From Ga0077555 sp963746315 (GTDB lineage Bacteria > Pseudomonadota > Alphaproteobacteria > Rhizobiales > Hyphomicrobiaceae): 64,000 nt of DNA. The position numbers were made by a program, and so were the translations under genes. The stretch spans positions 1,426,001 through 1,490,000 of the forward strand of contig CAVVAR010000012.1 of NCBI GenBank assembly GCA_963746315.1, read 5' to 3'. Positions 28,741 to 39,214 of the stretch are shown in pieces. The notes beneath the pieces were generated by a model. The model worked only from the letters and a program-made list of their open reading frames with translations, did no database searches and was not told where the DNA came from. How positions within the stretch are numbered: position 1 is the first letter of the stretch; each line of letters begins with the position of its first letter.

Positions 28741-29556
28741 TCAGGTCAGCAACAAACTGTGGATCTCGTCCCACAAGTCGCGGTCAGGGGCGACGAGCAC
28801 GCCGCCCAGGCGGTCGAACGGGTCGAAGGGCCGGCCGTCGTGGCGCGCGGCATGGAAGCCGGCGGCACCCGCGATGGCGTGTCCCGGCAGATGGTCCCAC
28901 GGATGCGTCGAGAAGTTCACGAGGAAATGGCTCTCGCCACTCAGGATGCGCCCGTAGTTGTGACCAGCGCACGTCGGCCGCACGTAGCCCCGAAACCGAT
29001 CCCGCACAGCACTTGGATCACCAAGGCCTCGGCTCGTGAACGCGCCCGAGCCGAGAATGCCCTCGAGATCGGCGAGCGCCAAGCCGGCCTGGGCACGGAT
29101 CGGCGTCACCGTATCATCTGCGTGCCGCTCGGCGCCGCCGCCAGCCTCGCCCAGATAGAGCGTGTTCTCGGCCGGAGCATAAATCCAGCCCGCGATCGGA
29201 CGCCCGGCGACGACCAGCGCGACCATCACGTCGAACGTCGGCTCGCCCTCGGCGAACTTGCGCGTGCCGTCGATCGGGTCGATCACCCACACGGCCTCGG
29301 GCTTGCGAAACAGCTGCAGCACGTTCGGATCGGCGGCGACGGCCTCCTCGCCGACGACGTGCGAGCCGGGCAGTGCGGCCTCGAGACGCGCGGCCAGCGC
29401 TACCTCGGCGGCGTGATCGGCGACGGTCACCAGATCGCCGGCCTTCGATTTCCGCTGCACGTCGCCAGCCGCGAGATTGCGCCACCGCGGCAGGATCTCC
29501 GTCGCGGCTACCTCGCGCAGGATATCGGCGATCTCGAGCATGTCGACTGTTGCCAT
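28741..29556 (-). CDS. Inositol monophosphatase family protein (paralogue 2)
   Basis: The 271-aa tandem paralogue of the downstream gene has GEEAVAADP, WVIDPIDGTRKF and THPWDHLPGHAI. The two share the same architecture throughout (ILPRWRNL, GWIYAPA, GGVLVAPD), which implies an old duplication. The start is taken as the ATG at 29556 (MATVDMLEI); a second Met five codons later is possible. It is divergent from the lipoprotein gene at 29694. Confidence 0.88.
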   Translation of the reverse strand: MATVDMLEIADILREVAATEILPRWRNLAAGDVQRKSKAGDLVTVADHAAEVALAARLEAALPGSHVVGEEAVAADPNVLQLFRKPEAVWVIDPIDGTRKFAEGEPTFDVMVALVVAGRPIAGWIYAPAENTLYLGEAGGGAERHADDTVTPIRAQAGLALADLEGILGSGAFTSRGLGDPSAVRDRFRGYVRPTCAGHNYGRILSGESHFLVNFSTHPWDHLPGHAIAGAAGFHAARHDGRPFDPFDRLGGVLVAPDRDLWDEIHSLLLT

Positions 29557-29693
29557 GGTGCCGCGCCTCGCCGATTCCTTCACAGCCAAGCTCATGCCAC
29601 GCGCACGCGGCAGCGCGAATGCCGCAAATTGGCCGCATCGGGGCGCCTTTTGTCGAAACCGTGCAAAGCTGGCTCGAACGAGGTGGAGGCGCA

Positions 29694-30644
29694 ATGCGGC
29701 CCATTCAGGCAATTGCAGGCGTTATGTCGGCGCTGGCGCTGGTTCTGGCAACGGCATGCAACGACGCGGCGGCGCGCGTGCAGCAGGCTCCCTCGAGCCG
29801 TGTCGCGATCGACGTGCCCGACGGCTTCACGCAGGCGCGGCAGTTCTCGGGCTTCGTCAACGAGGCGGCCGGCGCATCGCTGATCGTGGTCGAGCTGCCC
29901 GCCGTCGCCTACGAGCAGTTGGCCAGCGGCCTGACGCCCGAGGCGCTTGCCAAGAAGGGTATCGCGAAAGGCGCGCCGGGAAAGCTCGACCGCACCGGTC
30001 CCTACCTCTTTATGCGCGGCGAGCAGGCGAGCGCCCAGGGGCAGGTCGCCAAGTTTCTTGTTGTCTTCCGGGACAAGGACGTGACGGCGCTGGTCACCGC
30101 GAATGTGCAGAAGTCGTCGCTCGACAGCGGTGCGATCAAGGCCGCCGACGTCGAGCGGATGCTGGCGAGCGCGGTGATCGCTCCGGCGGCAGCGCCGCAG
30201 CGCGACGTGTTCCGTCTCGGCTATCTCGGGCCTTTCCTTCCCGCGGGCAGCATTCTCGGCACCACTCACGCCTATACGCTCGACGGCAAGCTGGAGCCCG
30301 CTCAGAAAAGTGAGAAGCGCGCCGTGCTCATCGTCGCGCCGTCGCTCGACCGTCGCGAGCTGGTGGACGCGGAGCGCCAGGCCGAGACGCTGATCGCCGG
30401 TTTGCCGGGGCTGACGGACATCAAGCTCGCGTCACGGCGCCGCGTCGAGATCGCGAGGATGGAGGCGATCGAGATCGTCGCCGATGCCAAGGACGAGAAG
30501 GGCCCGATAGTCGTCTACCAGATGCTCATTCTGCCAGCCGGTGGCGGCTACTATCGCATCGTCGGGCAGATGCCGGTCGCGGACAAGGACGTGCTCCTGC
30601 CCGAGATGCGCAGGATTGCCGAAGGCTTCCGCGTGGTGGAGTGA
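29694..30644 (+). CDS. Predicted lipoprotein of unknown function
   Basis: 316 aa from the ATG at 29694, preceded by GAGGTGGAGG. The N-terminal signal ends in a lipobox (VLATAC), so it is probably anchored to a membrane facing the periplasm. The rest is a mixed alpha/beta domain with VAIDVPDGFTQARQFSGF at the start and YRIVGQMP near the end. I do not recognise a family. It is followed immediately by the cluster of palindromic repeats. Confidence 0.7.
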   Translation: MRPIQAIAGVMSALALVLATACNDAAARVQQAPSSRVAIDVPDGFTQARQFSGFVNEAAGASLIVVELPAVAYEQLASGLTPEALAKKGIAKGAPGKLDRTGPYLFMRGEQASAQGQVAKFLVVFRDKDVTALVTANVQKSSLDSGAIKAADVERMLASAVIAPAAAPQRDVFRLGYLGPFLPAGSILGTTHAYTLDGKLEPAQKSEKRAVLIVAPSLDRRELVDAERQAETLIAGLPGLTDIKLASRRRVEIARMEAIEIVADAKDEKGPIVVYQMLILPAGGGYYRIVGQMPVADKDVLLPEMRRIAEGFRVVE

Positions 30645-30647
30645 GGC

Positions 30648-30725
30648 CTAGTGTGGCGTCGCGCCTTAGTTGCCCGATAGTGCGGCTCGCTCATAGGCAA
30701 CTTAGGCGCGATAAACGCCACACTA
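30648..30725. repeat. Palindromic unit, type a, copy 2
   Basis: This 78-bp hairpin begins CTAGTGTGGCGTC and ends CGCCACACTA. Its stem (GCGCCTTAGTTGCC type) and loop match the unit at 8278-8353 with about six changes. It starts 4 nt after the lipoprotein stop codon and could act as a transcript end. Confidence 0.8.
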
Positions 30726-30740
30726 AGCCAATGAATTCTC

Positions 30741-30817
30741 TGGTGTGGCGGTTTGGAAGTCCGCTTCGTTCTCCCGGCAGTCTCTGAAAGCGGACTTCCA
30801 AACACAACGCCACACTA
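30741..30817. repeat. Palindromic unit, type b
   Basis: This 77-bp hairpin has the TGGTGTGGCG / CGCCACACTA tips of type a but an unrelated stem, GTTTGGAAGTCCGCTT with its complement AAGCGGACTTCCAAAC. Confidence 0.8.
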
Positions 30818-30831
30818 AGCTCATGATTTAG

Positions 30832-30906
30832 CTAGTGTCCTTTCGACCGCGAAGTTCGTCCCGACCCGGCAGCACGATGAAACGAACTTCGCGGTCGGGA
30901 CACTAG
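30832..30906. repeat. Palindromic unit, type c
   Basis: This 75-bp hairpin from CTAGTGTCC to GGGACACTAG has stem GACCGCGAAGTTCGT and complement ACGAACTTCGCGGTC. Its final CTAG is shared with the next unit. Confidence 0.8.
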
Positions 30907-30977
30907 TGGCCCTTGTGTCGCGCCTAAATCGGAAGCGGTTCCGGGCATGATGCGATTTAGGCGCGACGGGCCACTAG
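30903..30977. repeat. Palindromic unit, type d, copy 2
   Basis: 75 bp from CTAGTGGCCC to GGGCCACTAG, identical to 8368-8442 except for one loop base. The terminal TAG, read on the minus strand, is the stop codon of the adjacent methyltransferase gene. Confidence 0.85.
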
Positions 30978-31777
30978 ATGCGCACGAGGCGCACATAGAG
31001 ATTGTCGTTGAAGCGCGGAAGCAGGTTCTGGCGCTCCAGGCGGAAGCCATTCGCGGCGGCGAGCTTCGTCAGTGTCGCCTCGTTGAAGTAGTTGAGATGG
31101 TCGGGATAGCGGAACCCGCACCATTTCGCGCCCATGACGAGGCGGCCGACCGAATCGAAATCGGGGACTTTGACGAGCGCGATTCCACCCGCCTTGAGCT
31201 TGCGGGCAAGCTGCGCCAACACCTCGCGCGGCTTCAGCTCGTGCTCGAGATAGGATCGCAGGACCGCAGCCGTGAAGAAGCCGTCCTCGAACTGGTCCAA
31301 CCCTTGCTCGGCCGGCGCCACGACGATGCGTCCGCCCGCGGCCCGGTATTTCGGCTCGGCGATCCGGGCGAGCCCTTCGGAGATCTCGATCCCGAAAGGC
31401 ACGATCCCAGGCGCAATCCGGCAGCTCGAGCCGCAACCGACGTCGAGCACGTTGCCCGGCGCCGCGACGGCCTGCTGCACCCATTTCTTGTCGGCCTGAT
31501 TGCCGAAGCGGAGACGGAACCGCGTCGCCTGGTCGATGCGATAGATCAGATGCTTGCGCCGCCGCTGGTTCTCTTTCGCGTGGGTTTTTTCCCAGGCGTG
31601 GTCCGTCGTCAGCGCGCTGTTGTCGAGGCTGCGCGCCAGATAGACCATGTTGCAGCGGGTGCAGCGCACGACGGGCCAAACCGGCGTCCCGTACTGTGCA
31701 AGGCCGACGCTCTCCGACGCGTCGCAATTCGGGCACGTTCTCGCGAACGTCCGCAGGTCTGTCAAGCTGTCCCCCAA
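30974..31777 (-). CDS. Class I SAM-dependent methyltransferase with zinc-ribbon N-terminus
   Basis: 267 aa. Residues 15-45 carry a Cys4 ribbon (CPNC and CTRC). Motif I of the SAM fold is VLDVGCGSS. Post-I acidic and later strands follow (GIEISEGLARIA, GGIALVKVPDFDS). The layout resembles methyltransferases of cell-surface glycan or small-molecule pathways; the substrate is unknown. The first usable codon is TTG at 31777, so the start is uncertain. Its stop codon lies inside the tip of a palindromic repeat, so the last residues may have been changed by insertion of that element. Confidence 0.82.
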   Translation of the reverse strand: MGDSLTDLRTFARTCPNCDASESVGLAQYGTPVWPVVRCTRCNMVYLARSLDNSALTTDHAWEKTHAKENQRRRKHLIYRIDQATRFRLRFGNQADKKWVQQAVAAPGNVLDVGCGSSCRIAPGIVPFGIEISEGLARIAEPKYRAAGGRIVVAPAEQGLDQFEDGFFTAAVLRSYLEHELKPREVLAQLARKLKAGGIALVKVPDFDSVGRLVMGAKWCGFRYPDHLNYFNEATLTKLAAANGFRLERQNLLPRFNDNLYVRLVRI

Positions 31778-31879
31778 CCCATCCGCCAGCTTCGGTGCAA
31801 GCTGGTCCCCGTCAGGTCAGTCGCAGCCGATTGTGACGAGCGAGTGGCGAGGCCGAGGCACGCCGAGCCGCGCGTCAGT

Positions 31880-32944
31880 CTACCGGAAGCGCGGCATCAC
31901 CTCCTCGGAGAAACGCCGCATCGAAGCCGTGATGCGGTCGTGACCGAGATAGCCGAAGCTCATCTGGCAGAGCACATGGCCCGCGCCGGCGTCACGCATG
32001 GCCGCGATCTGGTCGGCGACATCGCGCGCCGTTCCGATCAGTGCGCCCGAGCCGAGCGCGAACTTCAGCCCTTCCGCCTCGGAATAATGCGGGTCGGACC
32101 ACGGATTGAGCAGGTTGGGGTCGACGCGGAAGTCCGGCGGGTTCAGGTCTTCCCGCGCGTGCACCATGTGCCGGCGCGTCTCGATCAGCGCGGCGCTCAG
32201 GCTCTCCTCGGCCTCCGCCCGGCTCTCGCCGACATAGACCCATCGCCAGATGGCGGCGTCACGCATGAGCTTTTTCTGCGCCGCGTCGTCGAGACCGCTG
32301 GTCGCAAGGCCCTCTGCATATTGCCCCAGCCGATTGGCGATCTGCCCGACCGGGAGCCTGAGCGTCATCAGCGGCACGCCCTTCTCGCCGCAGGCCTTGA
32401 ACGAGCCCGGCGAGGCGGCGCTGTGCCAAAGCGGCGGATGCGGTTTCTGAACAGGCACGGGGCGCAGCTCAGGCAGGCGCGCGGTGAAATATTTGCCCTG
32501 GTGGTCGAGGGGCGTCGCCGTCCAGCAGCGGGTCATGACGTCGAGCGCCTCGGTCATGCGCTCGCGGGCGTCGTCGCTCCTGAGCCCGTAGCCCATGAAT
32601 TCGTACTCGTTGAAGATGGTGCCGCGCCCGACACCGACATCGAGGCGTCCTTTGCTCAGGTTGTCGAGCACCGACAACTGCGTCGCGAGGCGCACCGGAT
32701 GTCGCAACGTCATCTGGATGACCGCGAAGCCGATCCTGATGCGGGTCGTCTTCATGGCGAGCGCGGCCGCGAACGGTATCGGATCGGAATAGACGCTCTC
32801 ACCGGTGAAGTTGTGCTCGGTGAGCCACACGCCGTCGAAACCCAGCGTCTCGGCCAGTGTCGCCTGCTCGAGCTGCTCGAAGATGCCGGCCTGGTCGTCC
32901 TCGGGCGATGGCGAGTGCGCCAGTGTCAGCCATCCGAACCGCAT
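31880..32944 (-). CDS. LLM-class flavin-dependent monooxygenase (luciferase-like)
   Basis: The 354-aa TIM-barrel protein starts MRFGWLTLAHSPSP and continues with GFDGVWLTEHNF, TTRIRIGFAVIQMTLRHPVR and RLDVGVGRGT, all typical of bacterial-luciferase-like oxygenases. They use reduced flavin and O2; the substrate is unknown. The ATG at 32944 has a strong GGAAGGAG site. It is divergent from parC, 142 nt apart. Confidence 0.87.
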   Translation of the reverse strand: MRFGWLTLAHSPSPEDDQAGIFEQLEQATLAETLGFDGVWLTEHNFTGESVYSDPIPFAAALAMKTTRIRIGFAVIQMTLRHPVRLATQLSVLDNLSKGRLDVGVGRGTIFNEYEFMGYGLRSDDARERMTEALDVMTRCWTATPLDHQGKYFTARLPELRPVPVQKPHPPLWHSAASPGSFKACGEKGVPLMTLRLPVGQIANRLGQYAEGLATSGLDDAAQKKLMRDAAIWRWVYVGESRAEAEESLSAALIETRRHMVHAREDLNPPDFRVDPNLLNPWSDPHYSEAEGLKFALGSGALIGTARDVADQIAAMRDAGAGHVLCQMSFGYLGHDRITASMRRFSEEVMPRFR

Positions 32945-33086
32945 GTCGTGCTCCTTCCGCGCTGCTGTCTGGGTGATGGTGTCTGCGCCCGGCGGCCGAC
33001 GCAAGTGCCGTGGTGTGACGCCACGGCGCTGGTACAACCGTCGCCGCCGGCTTGAGAGCGCCGGCCGGAGGCGCTAACGAGCGGCC

Positions 33087-35336
<2,250 letters not shown>

Positions 35337-35380
35337 AGGGACCGCGATCTGGTCATCCCAACGCTCGTGGTCCCGAACCT

Positions 35381-35410
35381 GTCATCCCGGGGCTTGTCCC
35401 CGGGACCCAT
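35381..35410. repeat. CTTGT-loop dispersed repeat
   Basis: GTCATCCCGGGGCTTGTCCC and on: CCCGGGG pairs with CCCCGGG around CTTGT, followed by ACCCAT. Same family as 26188 and 45775. Confidence 0.75.
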
Positions 35411-35471
35411 TTCTCCGCTTACTGGGCTGCCAATTTGGCCCGCGGCGGGTTGCTTCACGCCCCAACAACGC

Positions 35472-35505
35472 AAACCCGCGACTCGATGCGAGTCGCGGGT
35501 TTTTC
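35472..35505. terminator. Bidirectional intrinsic terminator
   Basis: A perfect 14-bp stem, AAACCCGCGACTCG with its complement, has a 3-nt loop. It is followed by TTTTT on the plus strand (for parC) and a weaker T-run on the minus strand, where it closes the small basic gene. Confidence 0.88.
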
Positions 35506-35527
35506 ATGTTCATCAACAACTCGAGCC

Positions 35528-35713
35528 TTACGCCGCCGCTTCGGCCTTCACCACCGCGCCGCGGCGCTTGTTGGCGGCCTTCTTGGCCTTGAGGCGGGCG
35601 CCGAGCGTCACACCGACGGCGCTGGTCGGCTTCTTGGCATCGGCCTTGCGCTTGGCCTTGCGTTTCCGCTTCTCGATATTGCGTGGCGCGCGCGCGCCGG
35701 GGGCGGACGGCAT
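35528..35713 (-). CDS. Small basic protein of unknown function
   Basis: 61 aa from the ATG at 35713, with a strong GGGAG site. More than a third of residues are Lys or Arg (NIEKRKRKAKRKADAKK, RLKAKKAANKRR), which suggests nucleic-acid or ribosome association. The terminator 25 nt past its stop supports a real short transcript. No family recognised. Confidence 0.6.
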   Translation of the reverse strand: MPSAPGARAPRNIEKRKRKAKRKADAKKPTSAVGVTLGARLKAKKAANKRRGAVVKAEAAA

Positions 35714-35796
35714 GGGAGTCTCCCTCATGATCGATATGTGGCCGCGATCCCTAGTCGGAATTCGCCATTTTCACAAGCCTGTCGTCGCCGTGGACC

Positions 35797-37188
35797 TCAC
35801 CGCGCCACCACATGCAGCGGCATCCCGCCCTTGGCGCGCAGCGTCACCCGGCTGACCGGCTCTGGCTTGTGGCGGCCGTCCCAGCCGAAACGGTTGTCGC
35901 GGACGAGTCCGGCGAGGAGCACGGTCGCCTCCATCATCGCGAAGCTCATGCCGATACAAGTGCGCGGCCCGAAGCCGAACGGCATGAACTGGGTCCGCTT
36001 CATGGCCGCTTCGGGCTCGGGCAGGAACCGGTCGGGATCGAAGCGGTCGGGGTCGTCCCAGAGCGCACGGTGGCGGTGGATCGCCCAGACCGGGATGACG
36101 ATGATCGCGCCAGCCGGAAATTGATGTCCGCCGAGCTCGATCGGCCGGGTCGTCATGCGTCCGAGCACCGGCGCCGGCGGATAAAGGCGCATGCTTTCCT
36201 TCAGGACGCGGCGCGTGACAGCCAACTCGTCGAGATGTCCGGCCTCGATCGGCCCCGATCCGGCGACCCTGGCCACCTCCGCGGCCACGCGCTCCTGCCA
36301 TGCGGGCGCACGCGCCAGCAGATAGAGCGTCCAGGTGAGGGCCTTGGCCGTCGTTTCGTGGCCGGCCGCCGCGAACGTCAGCAGATTGCTGCACACGAGC
36401 GCATCGCTCATCGGCTCGCCGGTCTGCGGGTCGGTGGCGGTTCCGAGCTTGGCCATCAGGCCGCCGCCCGGGAAACCTGCCGCCCGCTCCCGTGCCAGCA
36501 CGCCGCTGATCGTGCGTTGCAGCCGGCGGGCGTGATGGTGCATCGCCGGCCGGGCCGGATGCCAGACCCAGCCGGGAATCTGCAGCAGCTCGAAGGCGAC
36601 ATCCCAGCTCGTGTAGCCGAGATAGGCGCCGATGTGCCGCTTGAGCGACGCCTGCTCGTCCGCCGTGGCGCCCGCGAAAATCGTCGCGGCGAGGATGTCG
36701 AAAGTGGCATCCGTCATGTCGTGGTCGATCTGCCGGATGCGGCCACCTGACGAGGAGGCCAAGCGGTGGCTCCAGTCCGCTGCGACGCTCGCCATGGCAG
36801 GGACGAAGGCCACGATTTCCTGGTGCCGAAACAGCGGTGCGACCGTGCGGCGCTGCCAGCGCCAGTTCGGCCCCTCGGCGGTCAGGATGCCCTCGCCCAG
36901 AATGGCAGCGAAGACGCGTCGTTCGATGGGCGACTTCGGAAAGGCCTCGTGATCGTCGAGCAGGATGCGCTCGACCAGATCCGGCGCGGTCACCCAGGCC
37001 ATCCGTCCGCCGAGGCTCGGCGGCGAGTACAAGGGCTCGTGATAGACGTTCCGGGGCAGGGTGCGCAGCGGATTGCGCAGGAATGTCGGCAGGAATCGCC
37101 AGATCGGCAAAGGGCCGTCGGGCTGAGGGACGCGCGGCGGGTAGAGGACCTCTGCGGGCGGCACGTCGAGCATGTTGGTGGTCGACAT
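35797..37188 (-). CDS. Cytochrome P450
   Basis: The 463-aa heme-thiolate monooxygenase has an I-helix AAAGHETTA with the normal acid-alcohol pair, ExxR in KESMRLYPPAPVLGR and a heme loop FGFGPRTCIGMSFA. Sequence around the heme and the length are closer to the CYP4/CYP102-like fatty-acid and alkane group than to soluble CYP101 types. It needs a reductase partner that is not next to it. The ATG at 37188 is preceded by AAGG. The DedA gene on the same strand lies just upstream (72 nt). Confidence 0.92.
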   Translation of the reverse strand: MSTTNMLDVPPAEVLYPPRVPQPDGPLPIWRFLPTFLRNPLRTLPRNVYHEPLYSPPSLGGRMAWVTAPDLVERILLDDHEAFPKSPIERRVFAAILGEGILTAEGPNWRWQRRTVAPLFRHQEIVAFVPAMASVAADWSHRLASSSGGRIRQIDHDMTDATFDILAATIFAGATADEQASLKRHIGAYLGYTSWDVAFELLQIPGWVWHPARPAMHHHARRLQRTISGVLARERAAGFPGGGLMAKLGTATDPQTGEPMSDALVCSNLLTFAAAGHETTAKALTWTLYLLARAPAWQERVAAEVARVAGSGPIEAGHLDELAVTRRVLKESMRLYPPAPVLGRMTTRPIELGGHQFPAGAIIVIPVWAIHRHRALWDDPDRFDPDRFLPEPEAAMKRTQFMPFGFGPRTCIGMSFAMMEATVLLAGLVRDNRFGWDGRHKPEPVSRVTLRAKGGMPLHVVAR

Positions 37189-37260
37189 GGCGGACCTTTC
37201 GTCGGCAGCTTGCCGGGTAAGATGGTGAAACACGGCAGGCTCCGCAACAGGGGGCACCGA

Positions 37261-37779
37261 TCAGTCGATCAGCAGCCAAAGACCATATCCCGGCGCCAGG
37301 AAGGCTCCGGCCCAGGCCAGCGACGAGATCGCGCTGGCTGCGATGAACAACGGCACCTGCATCGTCACGATGCCCGCGACAACAGGAATGAACGGGCGCG
37401 CGAACCCGGTGAACTTGCCGACGAGCACGGCAAGCGGTCCCCAGCGCTCGAACACGGCGTGGCCGGTGTCGAGCGCTTTGGGGTGGATCGCGAAATAGCG
37501 AAGCCGCGCGACGTCGTGGCGGAGCAGGCGGCCGAGACCGTAGGTGAGACAGTCGCCGATGACGGCACCGCACGCGGCGGCGAGCCACAGATGCCAGAAC
37601 TGCCCGCCGACGGCGCCGTGCGCGGTGCCGACAGCCAGGAAGAGAGCGCTCGAAGGGACCAGAAGCGAAAGTCCGGGGATGCCCTCGGCGAGGCCGAGAA
37701 AGAACACCAGCGGCTCGGCCAGCGCGACGTTGGCTTTGACCAGCTCGATGGTCGCTGTCCAGGCTGCCTCGAAAGCCAT
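37261..37779 (-). CDS. DedA-family membrane protein (copy 1)
   Basis: The 172-aa SNARE-associated/DedA protein has VFFLGLAEGIPGLSLLVPSS in the first membrane segment, GDCLTYGLGRLL and FTGFARPFIPVVAGI; the last carries the conserved Phe-Arg/Pro membrane re-entrant motif. DedA proteins move lipids (polyprenyl phosphate or phospholipids) across the membrane and support envelope integrity. A second member is immediately upstream. Confidence 0.86.
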   Translation of the reverse strand: MAFEAAWTATIELVKANVALAEPLVFFLGLAEGIPGLSLLVPSSALFLAVGTAHGAVGGQFWHLWLAAACGAVIGDCLTYGLGRLLRHDVARLRYFAIHPKALDTGHAVFERWGPLAVLVGKFTGFARPFIPVVAGIVTMQVPLFIAASAISSLAWAGAFLAPGYGLWLLID

Positions 37780-37813
37780 GCCTCGGCTCTCCGGTATCAG
37801 GAGTGGCAAGCGG

Positions 37814-38362
37814 TCAGGGCGTAATCGTGTGCTGGTGGATCGCCTGCCAGATCTTGCCCAGCACGTCGCCGAACTGCATCAGAACGAAGGCCCAGAGGAA
37901 TGCCGAGCCCCAGTTGGCGATCTGGAACGAGACTTTGGGCATCTGCACCGCGCCGGCGATGATCGGCACCGACGCCCTGAGCGGACCTGTGAACCGGCCG
38001 AGCCAGATGGCGCCGGCACCCCATTTCTCGAAGAACGCGTGCCCCTGGGGAAGCAGATTGGGATACTTGGTAAACGGCCACATCTTGGAGATCGGCTCGT
38101 GGTAGTGGTAGCCGAGCCAGTAGGAGAGCCAATCGCCGAGTGCCGCCCCGATGGCGGCGCAGACCAGGACGTACCAGAAGTCGGTTCCGCCCGTTGCACT
38201 GACGATGGTGCCGATTGCCACCAGCATGCCCCAGAACGGCAGCACGAGCGAGACGAACGCGAGCGACTCGCAGAAGGCGAGCACGAGCACCACCGGTCCA
38301 GCCCAGGCACGGTGCTCCTTGATGAACGCCATGATCGTCGGGACGATTGCTTCGAGGTCCAT
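37814..38362 (-). CDS. DedA-family membrane protein (copy 2)
   Basis: 182 aa from the ATG at 38362 (MDLEAIVPTIMAF). Conserved blocks are FCESLAFVSLVLPFWGML, GAALGDWLSYWLGYHYHE and GRFTGPLRASVPIIAGA. It lies 34 nt upstream of the other DedA gene on the same strand and is clearly homologous, so the two are a tandem pair. It may be a lipid flippase or scramblase with a different substrate from its neighbour. Confidence 0.87.
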   Translation of the reverse strand: MDLEAIVPTIMAFIKEHRAWAGPVVLVLAFCESLAFVSLVLPFWGMLVAIGTIVSATGGTDFWYVLVCAAIGAALGDWLSYWLGYHYHEPISKMWPFTKYPNLLPQGHAFFEKWGAGAIWLGRFTGPLRASVPIIAGAVQMPKVSFQIANWGSAFLWAFVLMQFGDVLGKIWQAIHQHTITP

Positions 38363-38477
38363 GTGCGGTGGGGTTCCGAGCTGAGGATCGGGCTCCAAGG
38401 GCCCGAGCCGGGTGATCTTGTCAATGTCGGGGTGATGAACGGCGTCGCATTGGTCCGGTGGCAGCGCCCGCCGGGCA

Positions 38478-38936
38478 TCAGCGCCGGCAGCGGCGGCGCA
38501 TCTCGCTTCCGAGCTCACGCGAGACCTCGGTGGACAGCATCGCGCCGCGCGAGATCTGGGCTGGCGTCAGGTGCTTGCCGGCTGGGCTTCGTAGGACGGC
38601 CGGGCCGGCCTCGGCCTCCCTGTGGCCGGTCGTGAGCTCGGCACAGGACAGCTCCTTCTTGCGGGTCTTGTAGGCGAACAGCCGCACGCCGCCGGCGTAA
38701 GCGTCGGCGTTGGGGGGCTGCTTGATCCAGCTGCGCTGGCGATCGGCCAGGATGTTCTGGAGCTGCCTCTGGCGCTCGGCGACGCAGGCGGGCGAGTCGT
38801 CGACGCATCTCGCCTCGGTCCATTCTCCGATCGCCGGTGCCGGCGCGGTGGCGCAGCCCGAGAGCGCAACCGGCAGCCCGGCGAGCCAGCAGGCTACGGC
38901 GGTTCGAGTGAACACCAGTGCCAACCCCATGCGCAT
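38478..38936 (-). CDS. Small predicted lipoprotein
   Basis: 152 aa. The signal peptide and lipobox read VALSGC, so mature protein begins at Cys. The rest is soluble, with four more Cys that could form disulfides (EARCVDDSPACVAERQRQL, KKELSCAEL, RRRCRR). No family recognised. The paired ATGs at 38936 and 38930 leave the start uncertain by two codons. The 278-nt gap upstream (to 39214) shows nothing clear beyond the promoter space shared with the divergent quinone reductase. Confidence 0.65.
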   Translation of the reverse strand: MRMGLALVFTRTAVACWLAGLPVALSGCATAPAPAIGEWTEARCVDDSPACVAERQRQLQNILADRQRSWIKQPPNADAYAGGVRLFAYKTRKKELSCAELTTGHREAEAGPAVLRSPAGKHLTPAQISRGAMLSTEVSRELGSEMRRRCRR

Positions 38937-39214
38937 CCCCAACTTACCCCGCCCAGCGGGCATCTCGGCCAACTCCCGGTGCAGCAGCGTCACACCTTGC
39001 CGCCGCTGGAAGCCGCACTTGTGCCTAGCCGGCGGTCGGCATAGAACCAACCGATGGCGGACCTGTGGCAGACGTGTGTCTCGCCACCGCGTTGCCCATC
39101 GGCAACTGCGCGTTGCCGTCTGCCAATAGAGAAACCACTTCGCGCCGCCGCGCGCTGTTGCCCTCGAACCGAGCGGGGGCGGGCTGCGGCGCGTGCAACA
39201 CAAGGACTGCTGCG

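Noticed and set aside
30648..30977. The row of palindromes as a CRISPR array
   Set aside because: The units are not identical direct repeats with unique spacers, and no cas genes are present.
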